A stretch of 64,000 bases of DNA from Halobacillus sp. A1 (GCF_024189295.1 NZ_JAIZEN010000014.1:1-64000), one strand, 5' to 3'. Counted from the first letter of the stretch, positions 17,294 through 25,170 are shown. The notes: generated from the sequence alone by a model not told the origin. Translations and numbers: made by a program.

Positions 17294-17456
17294 AGTACCG
17301 ACTGCCATTATATTTCTAATCCTAAGTTTATCTTGGTATAAAAGAGAAAAAGACCTTCAAGGTAAAATTCTTATGATTCTTTTCCTGGTAGTTGGTATGG
17401 CAATTCTTTTCGGATATGCTTTTTTCTTTAGTATGAGCTTGGGTTATAGTCCGTAA
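17294..17456 (+). pseudogene. 3' part of the membrane-protein gene interrupted by the transposon
   Basis: Reads VPTAIIFLILSLSWYKREKD...SMSLGYSP and stop with two hydrophobic helices. It joins in frame with 14213-14451 when the transposon is removed. No start codon of its own. Confidence 0.72.
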
Positions 17457-17547
17457 AGTAATTTTTTTCAATTAATCTTTGATAAAAGATGCAGCCCTAT
17501 TTAACAAACCAGGTTTATGGAATAAGAAAGATTTAAGGGGGGCTAAC

Positions 17548-17916
17548 ATGCGAAAGAAAATACGAAGCATCATACCTTTATTTTTTCTATTTTTAATAAT
17601 AGTTGGATGTGGAAGTGAAGTTGATAAAGATGACAATAAGGACGATGCTGACTACCAAGGTGCGATACTTGAGGTGAAGGAAAAGAGCATCATAATAGGG
17701 GAAGACGATATTGACCCTGAAGCACAATATCCGTCATATGAGATTGTGATTGATGATAAAACAAAACTTAGTGGAGAAGTTGAAGGGTTTAATGAATTAA
17801 AAAAATTTGTAAAAGAAGCAGAACATCCGATTGTACATTTATGGGTGATTGATAAAGGGGAAAATAACGATATTGACAATAGAGTTGCGAGTGAAGTTAT
17901 TGTTGAAAAGGAGTAA
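17548..17916 (+). CDS. small lipoprotein, DUF3221-like
   Basis: A 122-residue lipoprotein with signal helix and lipobox (LIIVGCGS, Cys about residue 20), then an acidic linker and a small beta-rich domain (YQGAILEVKEKSIIIGED...ASEVIVEKE) resembling DUF3221 proteins of Bacillus. The ATG at 17548 after AAGGGGGGCTAAC is preferred over an upstream in-frame start that would hide the signal peptide. Monocistronic. Function unknown. Confidence 0.72.
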   Translation: MRKKIRSIIPLFFLFLIIVGCGSEVDKDDNKDDADYQGAILEVKEKSIIIGEDDIDPEAQYPSYEIVIDDKTKLSGEVEGFNELKKFVKEAEHPIVHLWVIDKGENNDIDNRVASEVIVEKE

Positions 17917-18301
17917 ACTTTAGCGTTTTCTTCTTCAACAAACGGACTGATTGTTCAATTTGAGCAATTGCTTTTTTGTAAACGGAAGCAACCTGTATGG
18001 CTCAGGTTGGAAGCGAGCCGTATTATTTTTTGAATTCATTACTTGATAAACCTATAGGTAGTTAAGATAAAGTCAGGTTGAATATCAACGAAGAGAAAGT
18101 TGAAAAAATTTTACATTCTCAGTAAAATGCCCCCAAAATTAGTTGAAGACAATAAGTTGATGCAAGTAACTGCATCCTTGGGGTGTTTAAATTGATCCTG
18201 TTAAAGATTTTCACATACAAGACTTATAAGAAGAACACCTAATATTTTAGAGAAGCTTGTACAATGCTTCGTTACTTTGAATTCGAGTCTTAAACCATTA
18301 A
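17917..18301. other. non-coding stretch with decayed terminator and repeat
   Basis: GATTGTTCAATTTGAGCAATTGC with TTTTTT (about 17949-17978) is a decayed cassette-type terminator. TTTGAATTCGAGTCTT at 18278-18293 resembles the 32-bp repeat core. No convincing gene in between. Confidence 0.45.
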
Positions 18302-18330
18302 AAAAGGAAAGAGCAGCCGCCCTCTCCTTA
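18302..18330 (-). terminator. terminator of the glycerol-1-phosphate dehydrogenase operon
   Basis: Minus strand: AAGGAGAG and CTCTTTCCTT form a stem around GGCGGCTG, followed by a T-run. Confidence 0.6.
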
Positions 18331-19380
18331 TAATAGGATTTCCTGTAAAATTGGATCAGTCTCTAAAAAATGCAATGCTTTCTCTCGATAATCGTCGTCA
18401 TGCAAATAAGTATAGCGGTGCGGTTTCATGTGAGGACTTCTTTCAATCGCTTGTTTAAAATCAGCTGTGGTCATGTGTAAAGAGGGTACATAATCGAAAA
18501 AGCCCGTACGGCTGAATACTTTGTGCATCCGCTCCGCTCGATGACCTTGAACATTTGCCATAATATAAGTGGCGACGCCTACCTGGATCCCATGCATGTG
18601 ATGATTTTCTGCATATTTATCAAGTGCATGAGAAATCAGGTGTTCTGATCCACTAATGGGTGCGCTGTTCCCGCTAATGACTGTGGCAACCCCTCCCATC
18701 GTTAATGAGCTGACGAGTTCTTTTAGAAACATTGGATTTTTAATATCTTCCATTGGTGTTCGAATGAAACTATTGACCGCTTTCTTGCTCAGCATCGAAG
18801 CAAATGCGTTTACACGGTCTACATCATGTTGTTCTTCAAACTCCCAGTCATAAAGAGCGGTCACGTTAGACATCAAATCGCCGACCCCCGCTAATATAAA
18901 CTTATGTGGAGCATTTTTTATAATATCGAGATCCGCAATAATGCCGTATGGAATTTTTGCAGGAACGGTCGTTTTCTTGCCTTCAATCGATAAGGAGCAA
19001 TTGCTGCTGGCAAACCCATCGTTTGAAGCGGAGGTAGGGACACTAATAAAAGGTGTGTTTCTTGAAAATCCGATGTATTTGCCGTAATCTATGACAGCCC
19101 CTCCGCCGATAGCGATGATCACATCGAATGTTTCAAGCGTAAAGGCTTTGGAGATTAAATCTTTGATATCCAGATTATCTTTGATTAGCAGCGTATCCGC
19201 TTTTATACTGGAGAATGAATGTTTCACTTTCTTTTCATATTGTTCAAACGTAAAGTCATCAAAGATGATGAGTACTTTTTTAAATCCATGTTTTTTAAGA
19301 ACATCCTCAAGCTGAAAAATGATGCCATTGTCAATTTCCAATATTGCCGGGATCGGGATATTCGTAATGGGATTAGACAT
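18328..19380 (-). CDS. egsA: sn-glycerol-1-phosphate dehydrogenase-like (EgsA/AraM family)
   Basis: Expected reaction: NAD(P)H-dependent reduction of dihydroxyacetone phosphate to sn-glycerol 1-phosphate. Residues 85-110 hold the nucleotide-binding AIGGGAVIDYGKY, followed by PTSASNDGFASS, typical of the Fe-ADH_2/G1PDH group, and metal-binding candidates GSEHLISH and HMHGIQVG. The 350-residue length is slightly short for EgsA. It overlaps the upstream phosphatase gene by 8 nt, so translation is coupled. Substrate identity is inferred from family. Confidence 0.78.
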   Translation of the reverse strand: MSNPITNIPIPAILEIDNGIIFQLEDVLKKHGFKKVLIIFDDFTFEQYEKKVKHSFSSIKADTLLIKDNLDIKDLISKAFTLETFDVIIAIGGGAVIDYGKYIGFSRNTPFISVPTSASNDGFASSNCSLSIEGKKTTVPAKIPYGIIADLDIIKNAPHKFILAGVGDLMSNVTALYDWEFEEQHDVDRVNAFASMLSKKAVNSFIRTPMEDIKNPMFLKELVSSLTMGGVATVISGNSAPISGSEHLISHALDKYAENHHMHGIQVGVATYIMANVQGHRAERMHKVFSRTGFFDYVPSLHMTTADFKQAIERSPHMKPHRYTYLHDDDYREKALHFLETDPILQEILL

Positions 19381-20029
19381 GAGGGAGAAATCCTTTTCTT
19401 TTTAATTCGGCTTCGATCTCTTTAAACGTTGTGACAGGGATAAAAGGAATATGCTTTTCTTTCAGAATGTCCTGTAATACATCTTTTGCAAAAGTGAGGT
19501 CAGCATAAACCGCAGGATGGGAATCCGGCTCACTGTCGCCTGCAAAATGGACCGTTTCATACTCTTTCTTAAGGTCCTGGATCACTTTTGACTTGTCGAT
19601 CCCATACCGCTCAGAAAAATGACGATGCTCGGGATCTAAATTCATATGTACATTTTTATCGTGATAGTATCCCTCGTTGGACAACACAGTCACCTGTTTA
19701 ATATCATATTTTTCTAAAATGTGATGAATGTAATAATCAGTACCTGCACTTAATATATAAAAGTCGCCGCCATGATTTTGGATCGTTTTAATAAACTCAG
19801 GGATGTAAGAATCAATAGGAATCTGCCGGATTTCTTCAATAATCTGCTGTTCCTCCTGATTGATCGAAGAAAAGACAGTCGTTAAAAACTCGATATCTTT
19901 CATCTCGCCTGCTTTCCACTTCTTAAACAGCTCTTCCCCTTCAGGAAAGTATTTCTCAATTACGATCCAATAAAAGTCTTTCGTTGAAATTGTCCCATCA
20001 AAGTCGGAAACAAACGCCCATTTCTTCAC
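19373..20029 (-). CDS. HAD-superfamily phosphatase, MtnX-like
   Basis: Mg-dependent phosphatase of the HAD superfamily, 218 residues. Motif I is SDFDGTIS (Asp9, Asp11), motif II is in LSAGTDYYI, and motif III is AGDSEPDS. The fold resembles MtnX and phosphoserine phosphatases. No methionine-salvage genes are nearby. Coupling to the EgsA-like gene suggests it acts on glycerol phosphate or another product of that enzyme. Starts at GTG 20029 after AGGAGCTGAGATC. Confidence 0.78.
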   Translation of the reverse strand: MKKWAFVSDFDGTISTKDFYWIVIEKYFPEGEELFKKWKAGEMKDIEFLTTVFSSINQEEQQIIEEIRQIPIDSYIPEFIKTIQNHGGDFYILSAGTDYYIHHILEKYDIKQVTVLSNEGYYHDKNVHMNLDPEHRHFSERYGIDKSKVIQDLKKEYETVHFAGDSEPDSHPAVYADLTFAKDVLQDILKEKHIPFIPVTTFKEIEAELKRKGFLPHV

Positions 20030-20224
20030 GATCTCAGCTCCTATTATTCTTATTTTAATATGTATAGTGTAACAGATTTTTCATATGAAGTGACGAGACC
20101 TTGCGTGGAAAAGTCGAATCTAGTAACTGGATTTTGGGTGTTATGGATAATAGTGCAGGAAGTTTATTTATTTTGTGATAACATGAATTCAAAAGTAAGC
20201 CGAAATGCATGGGGAGGTGGCGTG

Positions 20225-20527
20225 ATGAACTGGATGAAGCGATCAAGCGTAGTGCTGTTGCTCAGTTTCTTTGTTTGCTTCGGCCTTTTAGGCGTATATA
20301 CGATGTCTATTGATGTCGCAGAAGGCGAGAGTGTAGGAGAAGGATGGCATTTGCTGAAGAAAAACGAAGTAACTTATGAAGAAATGAACGGACAAAAAGA
20401 AATGGTCAGCAGCAGTATGGAAGTAGGGAGCGGTCCGATCAATATTTCTTTGATTGCGAGTGTGGTTGTGGCTTTTGGGTATGTGCTTGTTGGTTTAGTG
20501 AGACAAAAAGAAGTGGTGTCGAATTGA
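20225..20527 (+). CDS. 100-residue membrane protein, unknown
   Basis: ATG at 20225 after GGGGAGGTGGCGTG. A helix at about residues 8-27, an exported acidic domain (AEGESVGEGWHLLKKNEVTYEE) and a second helix at about 75-93 suggest an N-in, C-in hairpin with an outside loop. Divergent from the HAD phosphatase gene. No family recognised. Confidence 0.65.
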   Translation: MNWMKRSSVVLLLSFFVCFGLLGVYTMSIDVAEGESVGEGWHLLKKNEVTYEEMNGQKEMVSSSMEVGSGPINISLIASVVVAFGYVLVGLVRQKEVVSN

Positions 20528-20571
20528 ATTTGTTTAAACTTACGCACTATCGTCCATACATAATCGCTCGT

Positions 20572-20603
20572 AAAAAAACACTCCAGATTGGAGTGTTTTT
20601 TTA
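20572..20603. terminator. bidirectional terminator
   Basis: AAAAAAACACTCC and GGAGTGTTTTTTT form a symmetric hairpin between two convergent genes; both strands end in T-runs. Confidence 0.88.
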
Positions 20604-21215
20604 TTTGATATAGCCATGGCTTCTTCGGATGCTGATGCCATCATGCAAGTCCTCGTCCCACGTAAGGATACGCTCGACATGTTCGCAGTCATTCTGTCCG
20701 AAGAATTGCTTCACTTTTTCACGGAATTCATTGTATCGAACCGATTCCTGACGCATCTTATAGTACGACTTCTTATAAATTTCCACCGCATCTTCTATTG
20801 CACATTCATAATCATGTTTCAGCTTTTGCTGAGCTTTAGAAGAAGGTGCGTCATTATAAGCTTCAGCCGTTAAGTAAAGTAAACGATCGACGATCTCATA
20901 CGGATGATTCTGGACAGGTGCGTCCGGACAAGCTTTATTACTAGCTCGCAGCTTCTCATCCAGCGCGAGGATTTCCTCGACGGTCTCGCAGCAATTATGT
21001 TGGAAAATCATTTTAATTTTTAAAATAAGTTCATTGTAGCGCTTTACTTCTGGGCGGATATCTTCATTTGCTTCTTTATACATTTGGATCGCTTTCCCGA
21101 GGGCACACTCGTAATCGTGACGCAGCTTCTGAATCTTTACGGAATAATAGCTGTCGTTATAGGCCTCAACGGTAAAGTGAATTAGACGATCGACGATTTT
21201 TTGTGGTGTAGTCAT
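20601..21215 (-). CDS. protein of two tandem ~95-residue repeats, unknown
   Basis: A 204-residue cytoplasmic helical protein starting at ATG 21215 (MTTPQKIVDRL) after AGGAAAGAGGACCT. Residues about 4-95 and 105-195 are clear copies: each has IVDRL, T-x-EAYND, a K-x-DYECA block, RYNE, and a final ERIL/EEIL-x-x-DE. Conserved Cys and His-free helices suggest an internal duplication with a binding role rather than catalysis. A longer in-frame extension to 21353 has no ribosome site. No family recognised. Confidence 0.65.
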   Translation of the reverse strand: MTTPQKIVDRLIHFTVEAYNDSYYSVKIQKLRHDYECALGKAIQMYKEANEDIRPEVKRYNELILKIKMIFQHNCCETVEEILALDEKLRASNKACPDAPVQNHPYEIVDRLLYLTAEAYNDAPSSKAQQKLKHDYECAIEDAVEIYKKSYYKMRQESVRYNEFREKVKQFFGQNDCEHVERILTWDEDLHDGISIRRSHGYIK

Positions 21216-21842
21216 AGGTCCTCTTTCCTTTCCTGGGGCCTTCGTGTGTCGTGAAGGCTTCTTGGTTTGTGTGATGGTATAGTTATAACCTATCTTGTTG
21301 GGGGATAAACCATTTAGAGCATATTTCTGTGGTTTGGTGGTGGATTGTGCCACTTTATGTAAATTGCAGGGCAGTAATAGTGCTATGAATTACGTTTAAA
21401 AGCAAGAAAATAATGCATTTTGTCGAAGTGGTTCTACTAGCTTACTTTATCTAGAGAAAGTTTTTCTTACAGTTTATATAAATGGGGGAATGGTGTGTTT
21501 GGAGTTTAGTAATCGCTTGAGCACAATGGAAGATATTTTCGGAGGAAGGTATACTTATGTATTTTAATAGTGCAATTAATTTAACATTAAGTATAATAAT
21601 TTAGTTTTTATTATCCTAAAACACCGACTAAAGCCTACCTTTAAATAATGTGAGTGAATATTTCAGTCACTGATGAGCAGGTTTCTTCCGTTGTGGAGAG
21701 AAATTCGAACACTAACAGCATATTCCCTGAATAGGACATTTATTCTTTGTAGGTTTTGGCAGCATGTTTACTAGAATAGTGGTATAAATAAACTCATTAT
21801 TAAGTGCATGAACGAGTATGTTTATTCAATGTTTGGGAGGAT
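21216..21842. other. non-coding region before the cassette array
   Basis: Contains a small CCTTC/GAAGG hairpin at about 21238-21258 in the leader of the upstream minus-strand gene. Between 21354 and 21842 no credible gene was found on either strand; notably no recombinase or transposase is visible beside the array start. Confidence 0.5.
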
Positions 21843-21900
21843 ATCTCGGAACTGAGTCTTCAAGTATAGGGCAGGATAGTGGAAGACTCAGTATCGAGAT
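21843..21900 (+). repeat. array-start palindrome
   Basis: ATCTCGGAACTGAGTCTT pairs with the arm ending GACTCAGTATCGAGAT; the core contains GGCAGGATAGT. It precedes the first of the nine directly repeated cassette boundaries, and an inverted copy occurs in the transposon at 16068-16125. Confidence 0.85.
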
Positions 21901-22068
21901 ATTAGGCGTTTTGAAACTAAATTGGATTGGTATCGTATTTGTAATATGAGAGGATTCTTTCGGTGGAGAATGAGAAAGATTATTGAACTTTTGTAATGTA
22001 GGGGTACTTAATTTTCTTTAGGAAAACCAATATTATCTGGCAAAATCTAATTAAAAGGGGGTGTTCTT

Positions 22069-22347
22069 ATGATGCTTTATGGACCTTTATTAGTGTCTTT
22101 AATACCAGGGATAATTGTATTGACGCTTACTTGGTGGTTCAGTAAAAAGGGTTTTTCCTTATTTGTCAGGATGTTACCTGGATGCTTTTTAACAATAATT
22201 GCTGCCATTCTCTTTTATCACGGCTTTGTGAACATTAGGGGTTTTGAAGGTGCAGCTTATGGCATTCTTTGTTTCTTTTTAATCATTTTTGCTCTTGCGT
22301 CATTTGCAATGGGGGTAAAAGTAAAACTAAATACAATAAGGAATTAG
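22069..22347 (+). CDS. 92-residue membrane protein, first cassette gene
   Basis: Identical protein to 15621-15899, with three hydrophobic helices (about 4-22, 28-50, 58-83). Start ATG after AAAAGGGGGTGTTCTT. The cassette has a 168-nt leader behind the array-start palindrome, including TTTTGAAACTAAATTGG, which is also found at 6270 and in decayed form near 10670. Unknown function. Confidence 0.72.
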   Translation: MMLYGPLLVSLIPGIIVLTLTWWFSKKGFSLFVRMLPGCFLTIIAAILFYHGFVNIRGFEGAAYGILCFFLIIFALASFAMGVKVKLNTIRN

Positions 22348-22554
22348 GCTTATCTAGTAAAGTCCGTAGTATATACTTATTTTCTTTGTTGCTGTTTCTT
22401 AAATGGGGAGAGCGGTTTATGGAATGTAAGTTATGCACACAACCCTAACGCTTATAAAGTAACAATTTGTGATATAGTGTTTACTCTTATAATGTACTTC
22501 ACATTATTAAAGACTGAAATTTTGGGTTTAATATAATTTTGAAAAAAACTAATT

Positions 22555-22586
22555 ATCTTGAATTCAATTCTTAGTGTATCTGGGGC
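22555..22586 (+). repeat. cassette-boundary repeat 1
   Basis: ATCTTGAATTCAATTCTT then AGTGTATCTGGGGC. An inverted copy at 15382-15413 shares every base. Confidence 0.85.
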
Positions 22587-22652
22587 GTTAGTTGAACAAT
22601 AGGTTTTGCGTGGCTACCGTTGTTGAATACATACAATAAAGGGGGAGTACTG

Positions 22653-22880
22653 ATGAAAATAATTAGAATTGTATCAGCCATTATTGCATTTTCCTTAATA
22701 ATTTTTAGTTTGATAACAGATAACATTCAAATCCTTTATTTTACGCAGTTGTTCATTGGGACAATTCTTTTAATTTACAGCTTTTCAGAGTTCCAAAGTA
22801 ACCGGAAAACCCAGGCAGCTGTATTATTATTTCTATCTGGATTAATTCTATTGACAGGGATATTATCTCTTTCAAGTTGA
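22653..22880 (+). CDS. 75-residue membrane protein, duplicated cassette gene (intact copy)
   Basis: MKIIRIVSAIIAFSLIIFS... with helices at about 4-22, 27-44 and 55-73. The ATG at 22653 follows AAAGGGGGAGTACTG. A second copy of the whole 388-bp cassette is at 25929-26316, with its ATG changed to ATA. Unknown function. Confidence 0.7.
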   Translation: MKIIRIVSAIIAFSLIIFSLITDNIQILYFTQLFIGTILLIYSFSEFQSNRKTQAAVLLFLSGLILLTGILSLSS

Positions 22881-22942
22881 TAAAAAATGAGCATCTTCCT
22901 AATTCAAGTAGCTGGTGTGTAAATTATTAAATTACATAAAAT

Positions 22943-22974
22943 ATCTTGAAAGCAAGTCTTTCGTTAAAGGGGGC
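22943..22974 (+). repeat. cassette-boundary repeat 2
   Basis: ATCTTGAAAGCAAGTCTT then TCGTTAAAGGGGGC. It ends the first copy of the duplicated 388-bp cassette. Confidence 0.85.
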
Positions 22975-23052
22975 TTTTCTTCAAAAAGGAGATTAGCATT
23001 TTCTTATAAAAGTAACAGAGCAAATAAAAAAAAAGTAGATTGGAGGAACATA

Positions 23053-23202
23053 ATGAAACGTTTTTTTAAGTTGAATGATGATGACTTAAAAGGCACTACA
23101 TACATAGCAATTGACGATGATATAGTTTCTAAACAGATTACAGTAACGTCCAATAAGTACATAGCTTCAAACCGTAAAGATGAAGAGCATCATTTTTATT
23201 AA
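23053..23202 (+). CDS. 49-residue hypothetical protein, possibly truncated
   Basis: MKRFFKLNDDDLKGTTYIAI... begins after TTGGAGGAACATA. Its stop codon overlaps the end of the recombinase relic on the other strand, so the junction may have truncated a longer gene. Soluble and acidic in the middle. No family recognised. Confidence 0.5.
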   Translation: MKRFFKLNDDDLKGTTYIAIDDDIVSKQITVTSNKYIASNRKDEEHHFY

Positions 23203-23306
23203 GGTTGTCTAATCATTCTCCAACTTCCTGCAGATTCATTCGGCGTGGTATAGATCATCGTGGTTTTCGGGTCGTCATGTCCGGCCTGCTGCGTGAGCCC
23301 ATCAAT
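23199..23306 (-). pseudogene. C-terminal relic of a tyrosine recombinase
   Basis: Minus strand reads IDGLTQQAGHDDPKTTMIY then TTPNESAGSWRMIRQP and stop. The GHDDPKTTMIY segment is the classical C-terminal active-site block of phage-integrase/Xer-type recombinases, holding the second histidine and the tyrosine nucleophile. About 35 codons remain; the catalytic core upstream is missing. It lies inside a cassette in opposite orientation to the array. It may be the remains of the array's own recombinase or of an unrelated prophage or ICE. Confidence 0.72.
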
Positions 23307-23422
23307 GAAACAAAAGAAAAATGTATATAATCAATATATGAATTATCTAAATTGACACCGTTGGCAATAAAAGGGTACGTTTTAGATACAGGCCTTAATG
23401 GGTTACAAAAGGAGGATTCAAT

Positions 23423-24220
23423 ATGTTTGCCGGATTTAACTTAAATGGGTTGGATACCGCTTTTCTTTCGAGCTATAAAAATGCGGGGGAAGTTGCGTTC
23501 AACAAACAGAAGAATTACATCCAAAAAGAGTTGGATCGTTTCGTATTGGATGAAGGGAGCCTCGATGGGTCGGCGTTGCAGGATGATTGGTTTCCAGATG
23601 TAGATGCGGACATCTTTCTTTCTCACTCCCACGGGGACCAAAAACTCACCATGGCATTTGCGGCCATGTTGAAAGAGGAATTCGGATTGAAAGCGTTTAT
23701 CGACTCCTGTGTGTGGGGGTATGCAGATGATCTCCTGAAAAAGATCGATGACGAATTTTGCAAAAATAAAACAGACACAGGGGCTACGTACAACTACAAT
23801 CTTAGGAATTACTCCACCAGCCATGTGCATATGATGCTGTCATCCGCTTTGACTAAGATGATGGATAAAACCGAGTGCCTCATTTTCGTCAACACCCCAA
23901 ATTCCATCACGACCCGTGATGCTATCGAGAAAAAAACAAAATCTCCGTGGATTTATAGTGAAATTGCCACATCCCATGTGTTGCGAAAGAAGAATCCGGA
24001 GCGACATGAGGAGTTGGAGAAGTCTTGGAAGTATGAAGCCGCTCAAAAGAAACTGGACATCGTTTATAACGTAGACCTCGATCATCTGACATTGCTCTCT
24101 ACTGATGACATTAAAGACTGGCACCAACAGTACAAGATGGGTCAAGCAATCCACGTACTTGATGTCCTATACAGGAGTAAGAGATTAATAAAATTCAAGA
24201 ACGAGGCGTTATACGGATAA
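23423..24220 (+). CDS. TIR-domain protein, likely antiphage effector
   Basis: A 265-residue protein with a TIR-like domain from about residue 60: DADIFLSHSHGDQ (first strand and loop), EEFGLKAFIDSCVWG, CLIFVNTPNS and SPWIYSEIATS. Glu180 in WIYSE is the likely NAD-cleaving residue by analogy with other TIR enzymes. Residues 1-58 are an N-terminal extension. The ATG follows AAAGGAGGATTCAAT. The next gene, 22 nt downstream, encodes a membrane protein, and the pair occupies one array cassette. Abortive-infection-type NAD depletion is an inference; it is not a canonical Thoeris pair because no SIR2 gene is present. Confidence 0.8.
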   Translation: MFAGFNLNGLDTAFLSSYKNAGEVAFNKQKNYIQKELDRFVLDEGSLDGSALQDDWFPDVDADIFLSHSHGDQKLTMAFAAMLKEEFGLKAFIDSCVWGYADDLLKKIDDEFCKNKTDTGATYNYNLRNYSTSHVHMMLSSALTKMMDKTECLIFVNTPNSITTRDAIEKKTKSPWIYSEIATSHVLRKKNPERHEELEKSWKYEAAQKKLDIVYNVDLDHLTLLSTDDIKDWHQQYKMGQAIHVLDVLYRSKRLIKFKNEALYG

Positions 24221-24242
24221 CAATCACAGGAGATGAAAATAA

Positions 24243-24644
24243 GTGGAAGAAAAAATGAGACATCTTGAAATGATTCAGAATGTAATATCCCGCATGGCAT
24301 CTAATTCTTTCTTATTGAAAGGGTGGACTGTGACGCTGGTGGTAGGTTTATTAGCTTTTGCGAACATTGAACAAATGGATTCGAAGTTTATGTTCCTAGC
24401 ATTAATCCCATCCCTATTCTTTTGGGTATTAGACGGCTATTTTATCCACCAGGGACGGTTATATGTCAAATTGTACGAGCGTGTGACCACCCTCGATAAC
24501 GAGGAGATTGATTTTTCTTTGAATACTGACCAGTATAAAACAAAGGCTGGTACTCTGGTGGAGGCTATTTGTTCGAACACATTATTGATTTTTTACCTGC
24601 CGACCCTGTCCGTTGTGGCCGCTGCCATTTGGTACCTCAAGTAA
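24243..24644 (+). CDS. three-helix membrane partner of the TIR protein
   Basis: A 133-residue protein starting at GTG 24243 after ACAGGAGATGAAAATAA. Amphipathic N-terminus (MRHLEMIQNVISRMASNSFLLKG), helices at about residues 26-42, 49-66 and 108-130, and a cytoplasmic domain between (LYVKLYERVTTLDNEEIDF). I recall similar short proteins starting with VI.RMA.NSF.LKGW near defense genes, but have no verified family name. Co-transcribed with the TIR gene. Confidence 0.68.
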   Translation: MEEKMRHLEMIQNVISRMASNSFLLKGWTVTLVVGLLAFANIEQMDSKFMFLALIPSLFFWVLDGYFIHQGRLYVKLYERVTTLDNEEIDFSLNTDQYKTKAGTLVEAICSNTLLIFYLPTLSVVAAAIWYLK

Positions 24645-24811
24645 GCTGGTTCAGGCTCAATCGTTCCTATAAGAGAACTCGTCGACGAATTGTCGATGGG
24701 GTGTTTTCTTCACTTCACCTACGATCAGCATGCTTTAATGAATTATAATAAACTTCTTCTCCTGCTTCTTATTTGAACTAACGGGTGCGTTAGTTGAACA
24801 TCTGCTTCAAT

Positions 24812-24843
24812 ATCTCGAAATCAAGTATTCCGTTAACTGGGGC
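24812..24843 (+). repeat. cassette-boundary repeat 3
   Basis: ATCTCGAAATCAAGTATT then CCGTTAACTGGGGC. A further degraded boundary (ACTAACGGGTGC followed by GTTAGTTGAACA) lies at about 24776-24799, suggesting an emptied cassette in front of it. Confidence 0.85.
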
Positions 24844-24876
24844 GATTGCCCAATAAGAACAATCGCTTTTTTTACT
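24842..24876 (+). terminator. terminator starting at the cassette boundary
   Basis: The last two bases of the repeat begin the stem GCGATTGCCC... closing with AACAATCGC and TTTTTTT. Each new cassette edge thus supplies the end of transcription for the preceding one. Confidence 0.75.
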
Positions 24877-24962
24877 ATCAAGGCAGGATAGTTGAAGACT
24901 TAGTTTCAAAAGATAATATAAAATAACGTTGTCCAAGAACCTGTATAAAAAAAGGGGGATGA

Positions 24963-25163
24963 ATGATGGAGTTTGAGCTTAGTTTTAGAAATAAAATAGT
25001 TAGAATGTTTTTTATTTGGGTTATTCCGGTATGGTTATTAACGATAATTTTATTTTTCACCTTGCCTAACCACTATCAATGGATACCATCTTTTCTTCCA
25101 ATAGTAACCGTGATTATCTTTTATCTATGGGCTAAATTTTATAGTAAAACGGAGAAAAGTTAA
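24963..25163 (+). CDS. 66-residue membrane protein, cassette gene
   Basis: MMEFELSFRNKIVRMFF... with two helices (about 15-32 and 40-57) and a basic tail. AAGGGGG lies about 4-8 nt before the ATG pair. Preceded by an array-start half element (GGCAGGATAGTTGAAGAC) at about 24885. Unknown function. Confidence 0.62.
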   Translation: MMEFELSFRNKIVRMFFIWVIPVWLLTIILFFTLPNHYQWIPSFLPIVTVIIFYLWAKFYSKTEKS

Positions 25164-25170
25164 TTATTTT

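Noticed and set aside
23441-24154. Long minus-strand frames opposite the TIR gene
   Set aside because: They are frame shadows of a gene with clear start, ribosome site and domain.
23423-24644. Canonical Thoeris or Pycsar system
   Set aside because: No SIR2-type ThsA and no cyclase gene are adjacent; only TIR plus a membrane protein is present.
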